Shown here piece by piece: positions 17,848-26,773 of a stretch of DNA of 64,000 nucleotides. The stretch is taken from assembly GCA_947496695.1 (NCBI GenBank), contig CANMEI010000004.1, positions 1-64,000 on the forward strand, given 5' to 3'. Position numbers and translations under genes: made by a program. The number at the start of each line of letters is the position of its first letter. The first letter of the stretch is position 1. The notes below the pieces were generated by a model that made no database searches, was not told the DNA's origin, and saw only the letters and a list, made by a program, of their open reading frames with translations. The stretch is from an uncultured Cellulophaga sp. (GTDB lineage Bacteria > Bacteroidota > Bacteroidia > Flavobacteriales > Flavobacteriaceae).

Positions 17848-19713
17848 ATGAAATCATTAAGTAAAGAAGAAATAAAAGAACGCCTAATTAGAAGAGCTGC
17901 GGATACCTGGGGAATGGATGAAATGGAAATTGAATATTCCCTTGACCCTATAATAAGTATACTTTTTGATGCTTGTGCACATGAGTTTGAGCGCATATCT
18001 GACACTATAAAAACCAGCCGAACTAGAATTACAGAACGTTTAGTTGATCTTTTAACACCACAAGTTTCGGTAACAGCTAAACCAGCACACGCAGTAATGC
18101 ATGCATTACCAATTGATAGTAATTTAAATATTAATGAACGTTCCGCTTTTTACCACAGAAAAAGAATGCCAATTTTTAGAGAAAGTGGCAAGAATGATTT
18201 TGAAGATTTTTTCTTTTCCCCTGCCGGAAATTTTAAAATAAATAACTGTGTATTAGAGTATATCGCTTACCCTGATAAAATAGTATCATATAAAAACCAT
18301 AGAAACATACCTTTAATTACTAAAGATAGTTTTACCAGTTCACCAGAAGAAACAAGTATTTATTTAGCTATTAGACCTAATTCTGAGGTTAAATCTATTC
18401 AGGAGTTAATGTGTTATTTTGATTTACTCAACTTTTCACAGAAAAATATTTTAACACATCAATTAAGTATTGCGAATTGGACTTTAAATGAAGAGCCTTT
18501 AAATGTTGTAAATGGTTACAATCAACAAAATGATTTGGGGAGTGATATTAATACCTATATAAATGAAGCAATACCAAGTAAAATTAAATTTTATGAAAAT
18601 TATGTAAAAGAGTTTTACCAAGATCATTTTTATACCATTACCGATGATATAGATATTAATGGAGCTAAGAAAAACTATCCTGAGGTGTTTGAAACTTTTT
18701 TATCAGAAAAAGATTTAAAACATTTTGATGATGAATTAGTTTGGATAAAAATTAGTTTTTCAACCGTAGTTTCTAGTTTTATGCTAGAAAATTTACATTG
18801 TCATATAAACTGTTTTCCTGTTCTTAATAAAAAGCGTCATGAAACTAACAGACGTTTAAAACCGTACTTTAATATTTTACCATTAGAAGTTGAAGAAGAT
18901 TATTTTTTTGATGTTCAAGATATTACAGGTGATAGTGGCAACACCTATTTTATTCAAGATAGAAAAAGTGAAGAAAGCACTAGTACTAGCACCCAAGCAT
19001 ATTTACGATTTGGTGGTGTATCTCGTTTTGATGAACGTGATGCCTCTGAACTTTTAAACTATACTTTAGATTTATTAAAAGAAGATAGTATTGCTTTTAA
19101 TGCAATGAATGATGATTTTATCAATACAAATCTTAAAGATTTAAAACAGATAATTTCAAGAATTGAGCAGCAGATTGAATTAAGAGATTTTTCTAAAAAT
19201 AAAATCCCTTATTTAGTAATTAATAAAAATAGTATTCAAAAAAATAAAGATCAATTTGTTTTTGCTAATTACTGGAGTACTGCAGGTGATAAAGCAAATA
19301 AAATAAATCCGTATGTAAAATTAGTACAATATTCAGGTACAGCATTTTTGCCAAGCTCCTTAACTTTTATAACAGGTTCTGTTGGTGGTAAAGATGAGGC
19401 GACTGCTAGTGATAAAATATATGCCTACAGAGAGCACGTACTTTCTAAAGGTAAAATAATAACAAAACAAGATATTATGCAGCATTGTTTTGGTATTTAT
19501 AGAGATAATATTTCAAATGTTTCTATTGAAAAAGGCGTTGAAGTTGCTTTAGAAGAAGGTGTTGGCTACACGCCTACTACCGATGTTTATATTACTAAAA
19601 ATGAAGAATCATCATATGATGATAATAGTTGGGATCATTTAAAAAAAGAAGTTTTAATTGGTTTAAAATCAAGATCTGCCAATATTTTGCCATTCAGAGT
19701 GTTTTATAGATAA
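17848..19713 (+). CDS. tssF: TssF baseplate subunit
   Basis: This 621-aa protein is a TssF (VCA0110) family member. It begins with IKERLIRRAADTWGMDEMEIE and contains DPIISILFDACAHEFERIS, the family's early D-P-x-V-x-x-L-x-E-A-x-A-x-L-like signature. The C-terminal VLIGLKSRSANILPFRVFYR follows the pattern of gp6-like baseplate proteins. TssF with TssG and TssE forms the wedge. It is the last gene of the structural operon. A 95-bp gap with its own promoter candidate then leads to vgrG. Confidence 0.88.
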   Translation: MKSLSKEEIKERLIRRAADTWGMDEMEIEYSLDPIISILFDACAHEFERISDTIKTSRTRITERLVDLLTPQVSVTAKPAHAVMHALPIDSNLNINERSAFYHRKRMPIFRESGKNDFEDFFFSPAGNFKINNCVLEYIAYPDKIVSYKNHRNIPLITKDSFTSSPEETSIYLAIRPNSEVKSIQELMCYFDLLNFSQKNILTHQLSIANWTLNEEPLNVVNGYNQQNDLGSDINTYINEAIPSKIKFYENYVKEFYQDHFYTITDDIDINGAKKNYPEVFETFLSEKDLKHFDDELVWIKISFSTVVSSFMLENLHCHINCFPVLNKKRHETNRRLKPYFNILPLEVEEDYFFDVQDITGDSGNTYFIQDRKSEESTSTSTQAYLRFGGVSRFDERDASELLNYTLDLLKEDSIAFNAMNDDFINTNLKDLKQIISRIEQQIELRDFSKNKIPYLVINKNSIQKNKDQFVFANYWSTAGDKANKINPYVKLVQYSGTAFLPSSLTFITGSVGGKDEATASDKIYAYREHVLSKGKIITKQDIMQHCFGIYRDNISNVSIEKGVEVALEEGVGYTPTTDVYITKNEESSYDDNSWDHLKKEVLIGLKSRSANILPFRVFYR

Positions 19714-19757
19714 TTACATTTTTCATAAGCGTAATTCATCGAATTAAATATATATTT

Positions 19758-19794
19758 TTTGCTCATCTTAACCTTTGTGTTTATTTTAACACTT
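19758..19794 (+). promoter_or_regulatory. Candidate promoter of the vgrG-effector operon
   Basis: TTTG (19758-19761) is followed after 20 bases by TATTTTAACACTT (19782-19794), with ATG 14 bases beyond. It shares the TTTAACACTT core and the layout with the element before tssD on the other arm, suggesting coordinated expression of the fired components. Confidence 0.4.
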
Positions 19795-19808
19795 TAAATA
19801 CTACAACC

Positions 19809-21641
19809 ATGCCTAAAATTATTACGCCTACTTTAATTATTGATGGAGAGAATTTTCTTCCTAAATCGGGCTTTAAGGTTTCAATAGAACAAGCTATGGG
19901 AACACACAGTTCTTTTAGTGTTGTGTTTCAAACCAATGCAACTGAAGGTTATGATGGAATATTGATGAATAATTCAATCAATTATTCTGGTAAAAAAATA
20001 TCCATTGGTGTAAATGATGGCGAACTAGAATACGTAGGTATTATTACCTCTGTAGCTTTACAAAAAGGCATAGGTGCTTCAGGCGCTATTGTTATTTCTG
20101 GCCAAGGAGCTAGTATTTTGCTTTCAAGATCTGTTCAGTGTTATAGTTATGAAGAAGGAACTTCATTTAGTCAGATAGTATCAGATACTTTTAATGGTCA
20201 TTCTACAGATCTTTTAAAAACAGCAATTGGTACGGGTACGGATATACAGTTACCATATACTGTACAGTATAACGAATCTGATTTTTCATTTTTACAACGT
20301 ATGTGTGCTCGTTATGGGGTTTGGATGTACGATAACGGACGTACATTATGTGTTGGTCGTACAGGAGATCAACAATTAAATGGTATTTATGGTCAAGATA
20401 TTCAAAATTTTGGTCTTGTAACTACTTTACAATCACAAAACAGTGGTTTTAAATCTCAAGATTGGGTAAATGATACAGAATTAGAAGCTCTTTCTTCCTC
20501 ACATACTTCGCAAAGCAGTCATATGTATGATGGAGTTGTAAAAACAGAATCTGAAGCTCTATTTGCTAAAAAAGAAAATTATAGTTGGAATTACAATCAA
20601 AATGAATATAGCGGCCAGCAAGGGTTAGATCATGTTACTAAAATAGACACATTATCAAAAGCTGCAAATATGATTATTGCTAACGGAACTTCTGAAATAG
20701 TAAGTTTACGTGTAGGTGATAGTTTAACCATTGAAGGTGCGAGTTTTTCAGATAAAACCCGTAAAGATGCTTTTGGGTCGTATATGATTACTAAAATTGC
20801 ACATACTTTTGACCATAGTGGAAATTATGAAAATCATTTTGAAGGAGTGCCAGAAGGTACAGAACATCCACATTATAGTGCGGTGTTTGCTACACCCACT
20901 GCAGAAGAACAACGCGGAAAAGTTTTAGATAATAACGACCCTGACGGATTGGGCAGAATAAAAGTACAGTTCCCATGGCAAAGTCATATGGGTACAACTA
21001 CTCCATGGATAAAAATGAATACACCTTACGGTGGTAACGGTAAAGGTTTTTATTTTATTCCAGAGGTAGACGAAGAAGTATTGGTTGGTTTTGAAAACAA
21101 CAACCCAGAAAAACCGTATGTGCTGAGTGCAGGTTTTAATAGCAGTGCTAAAAGTGGTGTTGCTGACGCTGAAAATAATATAAAAAGTATACGCACACGT
21201 AGTGGACATACCATAGAGTTGAATGATACAGATGGTGAAGAAAAAATAAATATTTATGATAACGAAGGGAGTATAATTACCTTTGATACACAAGCCAAAT
21301 CATTATATATAACCGCTACTGAAAACATAGAACTTCAAGCAAAGAATATTAAAATGATAGCTGAAGAAAATATTGATATTCAAGCTCAAGCTGACATCAA
21401 TACGGCATCAGAAGGCAGTACAAATATCATATCAGATAGTACATTAGCACTACAATCTACTTCAGATACTACGATTAATAGTGATACCAATATAGCAATT
21501 GAAGCAACAAGTGATACTACAATAACAGGTACTAATACGATACTTGAAGGGCAAGCTTCTGTTGAAGTTAATGGAGCACAAACAAAAGTAACAGGTAGCG
21601 CATTAACCGAAGTTTCAGGTGCAATCGTAAAAATAAATTAA
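19809..21641 (+). CDS. tssI: TssI (VgrG) spike protein
   Basis: This is a 610-aa VgrG. The gp27-like N-terminal part (1-340) includes the phage late control D-type YESDFSFLQRMCARYGVWMY region. The gp5 OB-fold follows (about 370-450) with DPDGLGRIKVQFPWQ and TPYGGNGKGFYFIPEVDEEV. It ends in a beta-helical needle (about 480-610) of repeated short strands. No extra C-terminal effector domain is present, so it must deliver cargo through the PAAR tip and adaptor contacts. It is preceded by a promoter candidate and followed by PAAR after 11 bp. Confidence 0.93.
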   Translation: MPKIITPTLIIDGENFLPKSGFKVSIEQAMGTHSSFSVVFQTNATEGYDGILMNNSINYSGKKISIGVNDGELEYVGIITSVALQKGIGASGAIVISGQGASILLSRSVQCYSYEEGTSFSQIVSDTFNGHSTDLLKTAIGTGTDIQLPYTVQYNESDFSFLQRMCARYGVWMYDNGRTLCVGRTGDQQLNGIYGQDIQNFGLVTTLQSQNSGFKSQDWVNDTELEALSSSHTSQSSHMYDGVVKTESEALFAKKENYSWNYNQNEYSGQQGLDHVTKIDTLSKAANMIIANGTSEIVSLRVGDSLTIEGASFSDKTRKDAFGSYMITKIAHTFDHSGNYENHFEGVPEGTEHPHYSAVFATPTAEEQRGKVLDNNDPDGLGRIKVQFPWQSHMGTTTPWIKMNTPYGGNGKGFYFIPEVDEEVLVGFENNNPEKPYVLSAGFNSSAKSGVADAENNIKSIRTRSGHTIELNDTDGEEKINIYDNEGSIITFDTQAKSLYITATENIELQAKNIKMIAEENIDIQAQADINTASEGSTNIISDSTLALQSTSDTTINSDTNIAIEATSDTTITGTNTILEGQASVEVNGAQTKVTGSALTEVSGAIVKIN

Positions 21642-21652
21642 AATAGAATAAT

Positions 21653-22117
21653 ATGCCAGGACCAGCAGCAACAGTAGGAAGCATGCATGTATGCCCGATG
21701 CTAAACCCAGGAACACCACCACCACCTCATGTTGGCGGACCTATATCTGGACCAGGAATACCAACAGTCTTAATTGGAGGTAAACCTGCATCTGTAATGG
21801 GTGACCTGTGTACCTGTGCAGGGCCACCGGATACTATAGTTATGGGTGAAAGCACTGTTTTAATTGGGGGAAAACCCGCTGTTACAATGGGAGATTCTAC
21901 AGCGCACGGAGGAACAATTACGGCAGGAGAACCTACAGTTCTTATTGGGACAGGTACAAGTGCTGCAACCGCAATTATGCCCCTACATAAAATACCATTC
22001 CCTACTATTAATTCAAACCTTAGAGGACAACTAACTGAGGCTATTGCTAAGCAGGAGGCGCTTCGCGAAGAAGCAGATAGAAATGGGTATTTAAACGATT
22101 TTTCATTTAGTATGTAG
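21653..22117 (+). CDS. PAAR spike-tip protein
   Basis: This 154-aa PAAR-domain protein caps the VgrG needle. The repeated strands TVLIGGKPASVMGD and TVLIGGKPAVTMGD and the His/Cys residues for metal binding (MHVCPM, CTCAG, TAHGGTI) are the family marks. A helical tail of about 40 residues (residues 115-154) follows, with many charged residues. It may contact the effector encoded two bases downstream. There is no N-terminal extension. Confidence 0.92.
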   Translation: MPGPAATVGSMHVCPMLNPGTPPPPHVGGPISGPGIPTVLIGGKPASVMGDLCTCAGPPDTIVMGESTVLIGGKPAVTMGDSTAHGGTITAGEPTVLIGTGTSAATAIMPLHKIPFPTINSNLRGQLTEAIAKQEALREEADRNGYLNDFSFSM

Positions 22118-22119
22118 TT

Positions 22120-25100
22120 ATGAACATAGAATATCCTTACAATATAAAATCTTTAAAAGACAGTTTAAAATCTAGTAATAGATTTGGTATATACCCTATT
22201 GGTAAATTTAATGCATGGCATGGAGGAATACATATTGAAGGTAACTCACATGTAAAATGCATAGCTGATGGTAGGGTTATAGCATACAGGATACCAACCA
22301 AATATTTCTATGAAGATTTAGGCAAGGGAAAAGACAATCCTAAATATTCTAATGGTTTTGTGTTAATGCAACACTATTATAAGAGCGAAGAGGGTTTAGA
22401 GTTTACTTTTTATAGTCTGTACAATCATTTAATGAGTAAAAAAGACTACGAAAAAGATGACTATAGCAAAAAAAAAATACCAGACGTTCTCGCTGAATTT
22501 TCTTACAAAGTATCAGACCAAGCTAAAGATGCTATCAATGGATTAGAAGTTTACAAATTAAATAGTGAAAAGGAATTAGACAGAACAAATCCTGTTTTTT
22601 TAAAATATAAAACAACTGTTGATACATTAACCAATAATGGGAAAGAAATATTATTAGAAAAAGATAAAAGATATAAAAAGATTGAATGCAAAGATTATGA
22701 AGGAAACACACATAGTGATGTTTACGTTTCTAAGGGTCTTATAGTAAATGGTAAGGCTAATTATAAAGGAGACAAGTCACCTAAGAAAGGAGTTATCGTT
22801 TATGAAGAAGCAAAAGACACCTCAGAACAATTGAGAGTAATAGAGAAAAGCACAAAAATCAAAATAGATAAAAAAAAGAGTACTAATAAATGGTTAAAGT
22901 TAGAAGATGAAGAAGGATTTATTAAAAATGATGATAATCTAACAAAAACAAAAACAATTGATGAAGAAAATCTTTTTTTTGATAAGGTAGTAAAATCAGA
23001 TGGACTGCTTAAAGCGGGAACAATTATAGGTCATACAGGCTTGTTTGATTCGCCTAGCATTTCAAAATACAGAGCGGCACATGTTGAGGTTTTTAGTTTT
23101 GAAGATCCAAAAGATTTTTTAAAAGGTGGAAAGGATGCAGAGAAAGAAGAGAATAAAAAATTCTTAAAAATTGATAAAGGAGCTGAACTACAATTAAATT
23201 TAAAAATTAGTGTTTCCATAAAAAAACACACTCCAGTAAAAATTTTAGAAATTGATGACAATTATTGTAAGATACAAATAATTAAACCAAGTGCAGAAGT
23301 ATTTCAAAAACACCTTTATGATGGATATGATGATGGAAAAGGCCACTATACCATTAAAGATGATTATACAGAAATTATAGATGGAGTTGAAAAAGAAATT
23401 AAATGTTATGAAATTATAAAAGCCTCTTTTGGTAAATATTTAACAGCAGACTCCAAATTATATAGTAAAAATTATAGCATTTATAAAAACACAGAAAAAC
23501 GAGAAGCTGAATATCAGCCTGAACATCATGATAAAACTTTTTGGGTAAAAAATAATGCTGCTATACAAAAAGAAAATGCAGAAAGTACATTAATAAAACC
23601 TATAAAAAATGATGAGTTTACTTTAGCTGAAGATATAACAGAGTATTATATATCAAAACCTAGTACTGAGAGTGATACTATTATCACGAAAGAAATCTTG
23701 AGAATTAATAGTGCTAGCATACCTAAATACAATGATGGTGAAAAACAATATTATAAAATAACATATAATTCAAAAGAAGGATGGATTAAAACTGATGACC
23801 CAAAAATAACAAAAATATCAGCATTTAATTGGGAAGAATTTGGTTTTAAAGCTATGGATGCTGGTGATGAATATTGTTATAGTGTTAAAGATGTAAAAAA
23901 CAACATTGAAACCTCTCCTTTTTTAGAAAAAATATGGAAAACTATTGATGAAAATAATGATAATATTATTGATGAAAATGAATGGAATAGAGCAAAAAAT
24001 GCAAAAGTATTATCACAGTTCAGCAAATTAATTTGTAAACATAAAAGTGAATGGAGCTATACTGAGTCCGAAATTGAAAAAGAAATAAAAGAATATTATA
24101 AAATAGGATTAAACCAAGCTACAGGAGATAAGAAAAAAAATCTAGAAAAAAAACAGGATGAAAATATAGCTTTATTAAAAAAACGGGTAAAAAACACCTG
24201 TTTTTGGGATAAGGTAGAAAAAGGAGAACAAGAAACTAAAAGTACTTTTTCAAATTTATCAACACTAACATTACTGCCTGCTGCTTTTATATATTATTAT
24301 TTTACGAATGAAGAAAAAAAAGAATCTGATAAAAAAAACATTAGAACCTTTAAAACTTCACAAAAAAATGTTTGGCATTTTCATCCAATTGCTTTTGTAG
24401 AACATATGAAACTTATTTGTGGAATTGATACAACTACATTCTTTATTTATCATGACGGTACAATTGAAAAACACATATCTTCTTCATCAGATCAGAAAAA
24501 ATATAAATATGTTTATGTTGACAAGAACAACAAGAACCATGAAATTTGTACTGTTGATGTTAATAAAACAAAAAAGAAAAAATATGGGGTAGTTCACTAT
24601 TCAAAACCTACTCATTCAACTGAAATTTATGATAATATTGTGAGTGAAGGTAGTACATCAAGAAGAGTAAAGTATGCTAATAATGATATAGCAGAATATG
24701 GATCTCATCCTACTCTGGGACAGATATGGAGGTTATATGAAGCCGAAAATGAAGATGTTGAAATTGTTAGAATGCCTGATAGTTTAAATTATTCAAAAGA
24801 TGGAACTGTAATTAAATATAACTTTACTAGTACGAAAAGAAGATATACAGGACCTGGATCTTTAGCAGGTTTTATAGGTGCATTAGCTGAACATGGAATT
24901 AAACTTAAAACAACCGGAAGTTGTTTCAAAGAAGGTTCTTGCTTTCCAAGTAAAAAACATGTGAATGGTGAAAGTGTAGATACATTATACACATGGGATA
25001 AAATAAAAGATCAAAAAGTATTTAATGCAATGAAAAAGTTTCATTTCGAAGAAAGATTAGTAGGAAATGATAGTTATTTCGCAAATTTTGTTAATACAGA

Positions 25101-25176
25101 AGATGGAGGTGACCTTCACGATACACATTTGCATTCTGGAGAATTTAACAATAATGAAGTCAAAATTATAGAATAA
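22120..25176 (+). CDS. Large T6SS effector: M23-like fold, SH3-like modules, EF-hand and LAS metallopeptidase tail
   Basis: This 1018-aa protein has no signal peptide and follows PAAR by two bases. Residues 20-110 and 300-325 resemble the two halves of an M23/LytM fold (WHGGIHI at 33-38; HVEVF at 320-324). Key ligands differ (His replaces Asp in H-x-G-x-D; HVE replaces HLH), so it is probably inactive or cell-wall-binding. SH3-like segments are inserted at about 225-275 and again near 500-565. A calcium-type EF-hand loop occupies 610-621. A junction motif WHFHPIAFVEHMKLI (752-766) opens the C-terminal domain. This carries HVNGESVD (His 947, Asp 954) and HLH (1003-1005), the zinc-ligand pattern HX6D...HXH of LAS peptidases (MepA, VanY, M15), which cut peptidoglycan peptides. 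A cognate lipoprotein follows immediately. Confidence 0.75.
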   Translation: MNIEYPYNIKSLKDSLKSSNRFGIYPIGKFNAWHGGIHIEGNSHVKCIADGRVIAYRIPTKYFYEDLGKGKDNPKYSNGFVLMQHYYKSEEGLEFTFYSLYNHLMSKKDYEKDDYSKKKIPDVLAEFSYKVSDQAKDAINGLEVYKLNSEKELDRTNPVFLKYKTTVDTLTNNGKEILLEKDKRYKKIECKDYEGNTHSDVYVSKGLIVNGKANYKGDKSPKKGVIVYEEAKDTSEQLRVIEKSTKIKIDKKKSTNKWLKLEDEEGFIKNDDNLTKTKTIDEENLFFDKVVKSDGLLKAGTIIGHTGLFDSPSISKYRAAHVEVFSFEDPKDFLKGGKDAEKEENKKFLKIDKGAELQLNLKISVSIKKHTPVKILEIDDNYCKIQIIKPSAEVFQKHLYDGYDDGKGHYTIKDDYTEIIDGVEKEIKCYEIIKASFGKYLTADSKLYSKNYSIYKNTEKREAEYQPEHHDKTFWVKNNAAIQKENAESTLIKPIKNDEFTLAEDITEYYISKPSTESDTIITKEILRINSASIPKYNDGEKQYYKITYNSKEGWIKTDDPKITKISAFNWEEFGFKAMDAGDEYCYSVKDVKNNIETSPFLEKIWKTIDENNDNIIDENEWNRAKNAKVLSQFSKLICKHKSEWSYTESEIEKEIKEYYKIGLNQATGDKKKNLEKKQDENIALLKKRVKNTCFWDKVEKGEQETKSTFSNLSTLTLLPAAFIYYYFTNEEKKESDKKNIRTFKTSQKNVWHFHPIAFVEHMKLICGIDTTTFFIYHDGTIEKHISSSSDQKKYKYVYVDKNNKNHEICTVDVNKTKKKKYGVVHYSKPTHSTEIYDNIVSEGSTSRRVKYANNDIAEYGSHPTLGQIWRLYEAENEDVEIVRMPDSLNYSKDGTVIKYNFTSTKRRYTGPGSLAGFIGALAEHGIKLKTTGSCFKEGSCFPSKKHVNGESVDTLYTWDKIKDQKVFNAMKKFHFEERLVGNDSYFANFVNTEDGGDLHDTHLHSGEFNNNEVKIIE

Positions 25177-25178
25177 TT

Positions 25179-25994
25179 ATGAAAATATTTTTTTTCCCCT
25201 TTATTGTAATTTTATGTAGTATACAATCATGTAAACAAATAGATGAAAATAAATTGAAAGTAGCTACTACTAATAGTAGCTTAAAAAAAACAATTGAAAA
25301 GGATATAAGAGATACTTTATTAATTGGTGACTATTTGATTTCTCGAAAGAAAATTGTCAAAAACATTAATACAACTTGTATTTCTGAAGGAGGTTTAGCA
25401 ATTTCTGATTCTTACAAAAAAAAATGCAGTTATTATAAAATTAAATTTCCTTATGAAAGTTTAAATTCCGTTGAAAATAAGGTAATTCAAAATTTCAAAG
25501 GAATAAATTATAGCATTAAAAAATCTAAAGAAACCTCAGAGGCTGATGATTATGCTATAAAAAATTTAATAATTAAAAAAGAAGGGATTTTAACCGATTC
25601 AATTAGAATATATAGTTATGAAAATTATATAGAAGCTTTAGTTCAAAAAAAAGAATATTATTATCTAGATGAGAATAATTTGTGGATATTAAAATTTAAC
25701 ATAGATGAAGATGGAATCAAGGTTGTAAACTGGAATAAATATAGTGTAAATGATAATGGTAAAATAAAAGCAAAAAAAGAAGAAACTAATAAATCTTCAT
25801 TTAAATTAAATTCAACAGTCTACGCCCAAGTAGAAAGTTATTTAAATGTAAGGTCAGCACCTAATAGCAATGGAGCAATTATAGCCAAAGCTTACCCAAA
25901 AGATGGTTTAAAAGTTTTAGAGATTTTAGATGCTTGGGTTAAGATAGAATTAAATGGTAAGCAGGGTTATGTAAGTAGTGACTATGTAAAGTAA
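25179..25994 (+). CDS. SH3-domain lipoprotein, candidate immunity protein 1
   Basis: This 271-aa lipoprotein (lipobox SIQSC, about residue 18) starts two bases after the effector stop. Residues 30-205 are a domain I do not recognise. Residues about 210-271 are a bacterial SH3 domain (YLNVRSAPNSN, GYVSSDYVK), nearly identical to the tail of the second immunity lipoprotein, although the middle domains differ. An envelope-anchored periplasmic protein is the expected partner for a peptidoglycan-cutting effector. The SH3 module may bind the wall or the effector. Lys at +2 predicts transport to the outer membrane. Confidence 0.7.
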   Translation: MKIFFFPFIVILCSIQSCKQIDENKLKVATTNSSLKKTIEKDIRDTLLIGDYLISRKKIVKNINTTCISEGGLAISDSYKKKCSYYKIKFPYESLNSVENKVIQNFKGINYSIKKSKETSEADDYAIKNLIIKKEGILTDSIRIYSYENYIEALVQKKEYYYLDENNLWILKFNIDEDGIKVVNWNKYSVNDNGKIKAKKEETNKSSFKLNSTVYAQVESYLNVRSAPNSNGAIIAKAYPKDGLKVLEILDAWVKIELNGKQGYVSSDYVK

Positions 25995-26050
25995 ATTGTT
26001 TATACCCAAAAAACGTATGGCATTTCCATGCTCTAGCCTTTGTCGAACAT

Positions 26051-26770
26051 ATGAAACTTATTACGGGGAATGAAAATGCGATTAACATTTATTCAGATGG
26101 TACTATTAGTAAAATAGAAAGTAAAAACTTAACAGATGGTACTCAAATTGAACTTATTTACTATGATGACAATGGAGGTAAGCATAGCTTAGGAAAGTCT
26201 AAAATTGTAAAAACACGGAGACATACCAAGAAAAATATTACTTCCTCTGTTGATAAGGATGATATTGACATGGTTTATGTTAAAGATTTCACTAGTTACT
26301 CAAGTGGTAATATAAAATTTAAATTTGCTACATGGAATTCTAGTTCGGGTAGATGGTATATTAATCCGTATTGTTTAGCTGGACTATTGGGTGCAATGAT
26401 AGAGGAAAATATAGAAGATTTAGGGTTCAATGGTTTTAGTATAAAAGATGGTAATACAGCTGGTGGTAGTTCTTCTCATATTAATGGTCAAATAGGTGAT
26501 TTGCGATACTTGAGTACAAATAAAAATGGAGAAAGAACAGTATTACAGGATTCTCATTTTGATTATGATAGGCAGGTTAAGTTTAACAACGCTTTATATA
26601 AATTTGGATGGGGTGTAAATGGAAAAAATTATTCTGAGAACTTTATGTATAAAGATAAATTAACTATACTGCCTCATACAAAACATATGAAAAAAACTAC
26701 AGGAGCTGTACAATATAGGCATCATCATCATATCCATTTAAAAGGTTTTGATTTTTCTAAAATAAAATAA
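26051..26770 (+). CDS. Orphan effector C-terminal cassette 2 with LAS peptidase signature
   Basis: The 239-aa frame begins at an ATG inside the junction motif. Upstream, without any start codon, the same frame still encodes KNVWHFHALAFVEHMKLI (from 26009), matching the large effector at residues 749-766. The cassette is therefore a promoterless C-terminal toxin, displaced from its delivery domain and placed directly after immunity gene 1. Its domain parallels the large effector's tail: YSDGTISK, CLAGLLGAMIEENIED, SHINGQIGD (His 143, Asp 150) and a poly-His stretch ending HIH (227-229), again HX6D plus HXH. Translation could begin at ATG 26051 (MKLI). It could be silent until recombined onto a delivery module, or weakly translated by coupling. 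Confidence 0.65.
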   Translation: MKLITGNENAINIYSDGTISKIESKNLTDGTQIELIYYDDNGGKHSLGKSKIVKTRRHTKKNITSSVDKDDIDMVYVKDFTSYSSGNIKFKFATWNSSSGRWYINPYCLAGLLGAMIEENIEDLGFNGFSIKDGNTAGGSSSHINGQIGDLRYLSTNKNGERTVLQDSHFDYDRQVKFNNALYKFGWGVNGKNYSENFMYKDKLTILPHTKHMKKTTGAVQYRHHHHIHLKGFDFSKIK

Positions 26771-26773
26771 ATT

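Noticed and set aside
20925..21293. 122-codon minus-strand frame inside vgrG
   Set aside because: It is fully contained in the well-supported VgrG gene and has the composition of an antisense frame.
22216..23095. M23 domain of the large effector as an active endopeptidase
   Set aside because: The H-x-G-x-D and HLH ligand motifs are both altered, so catalysis by this part is unlikely.
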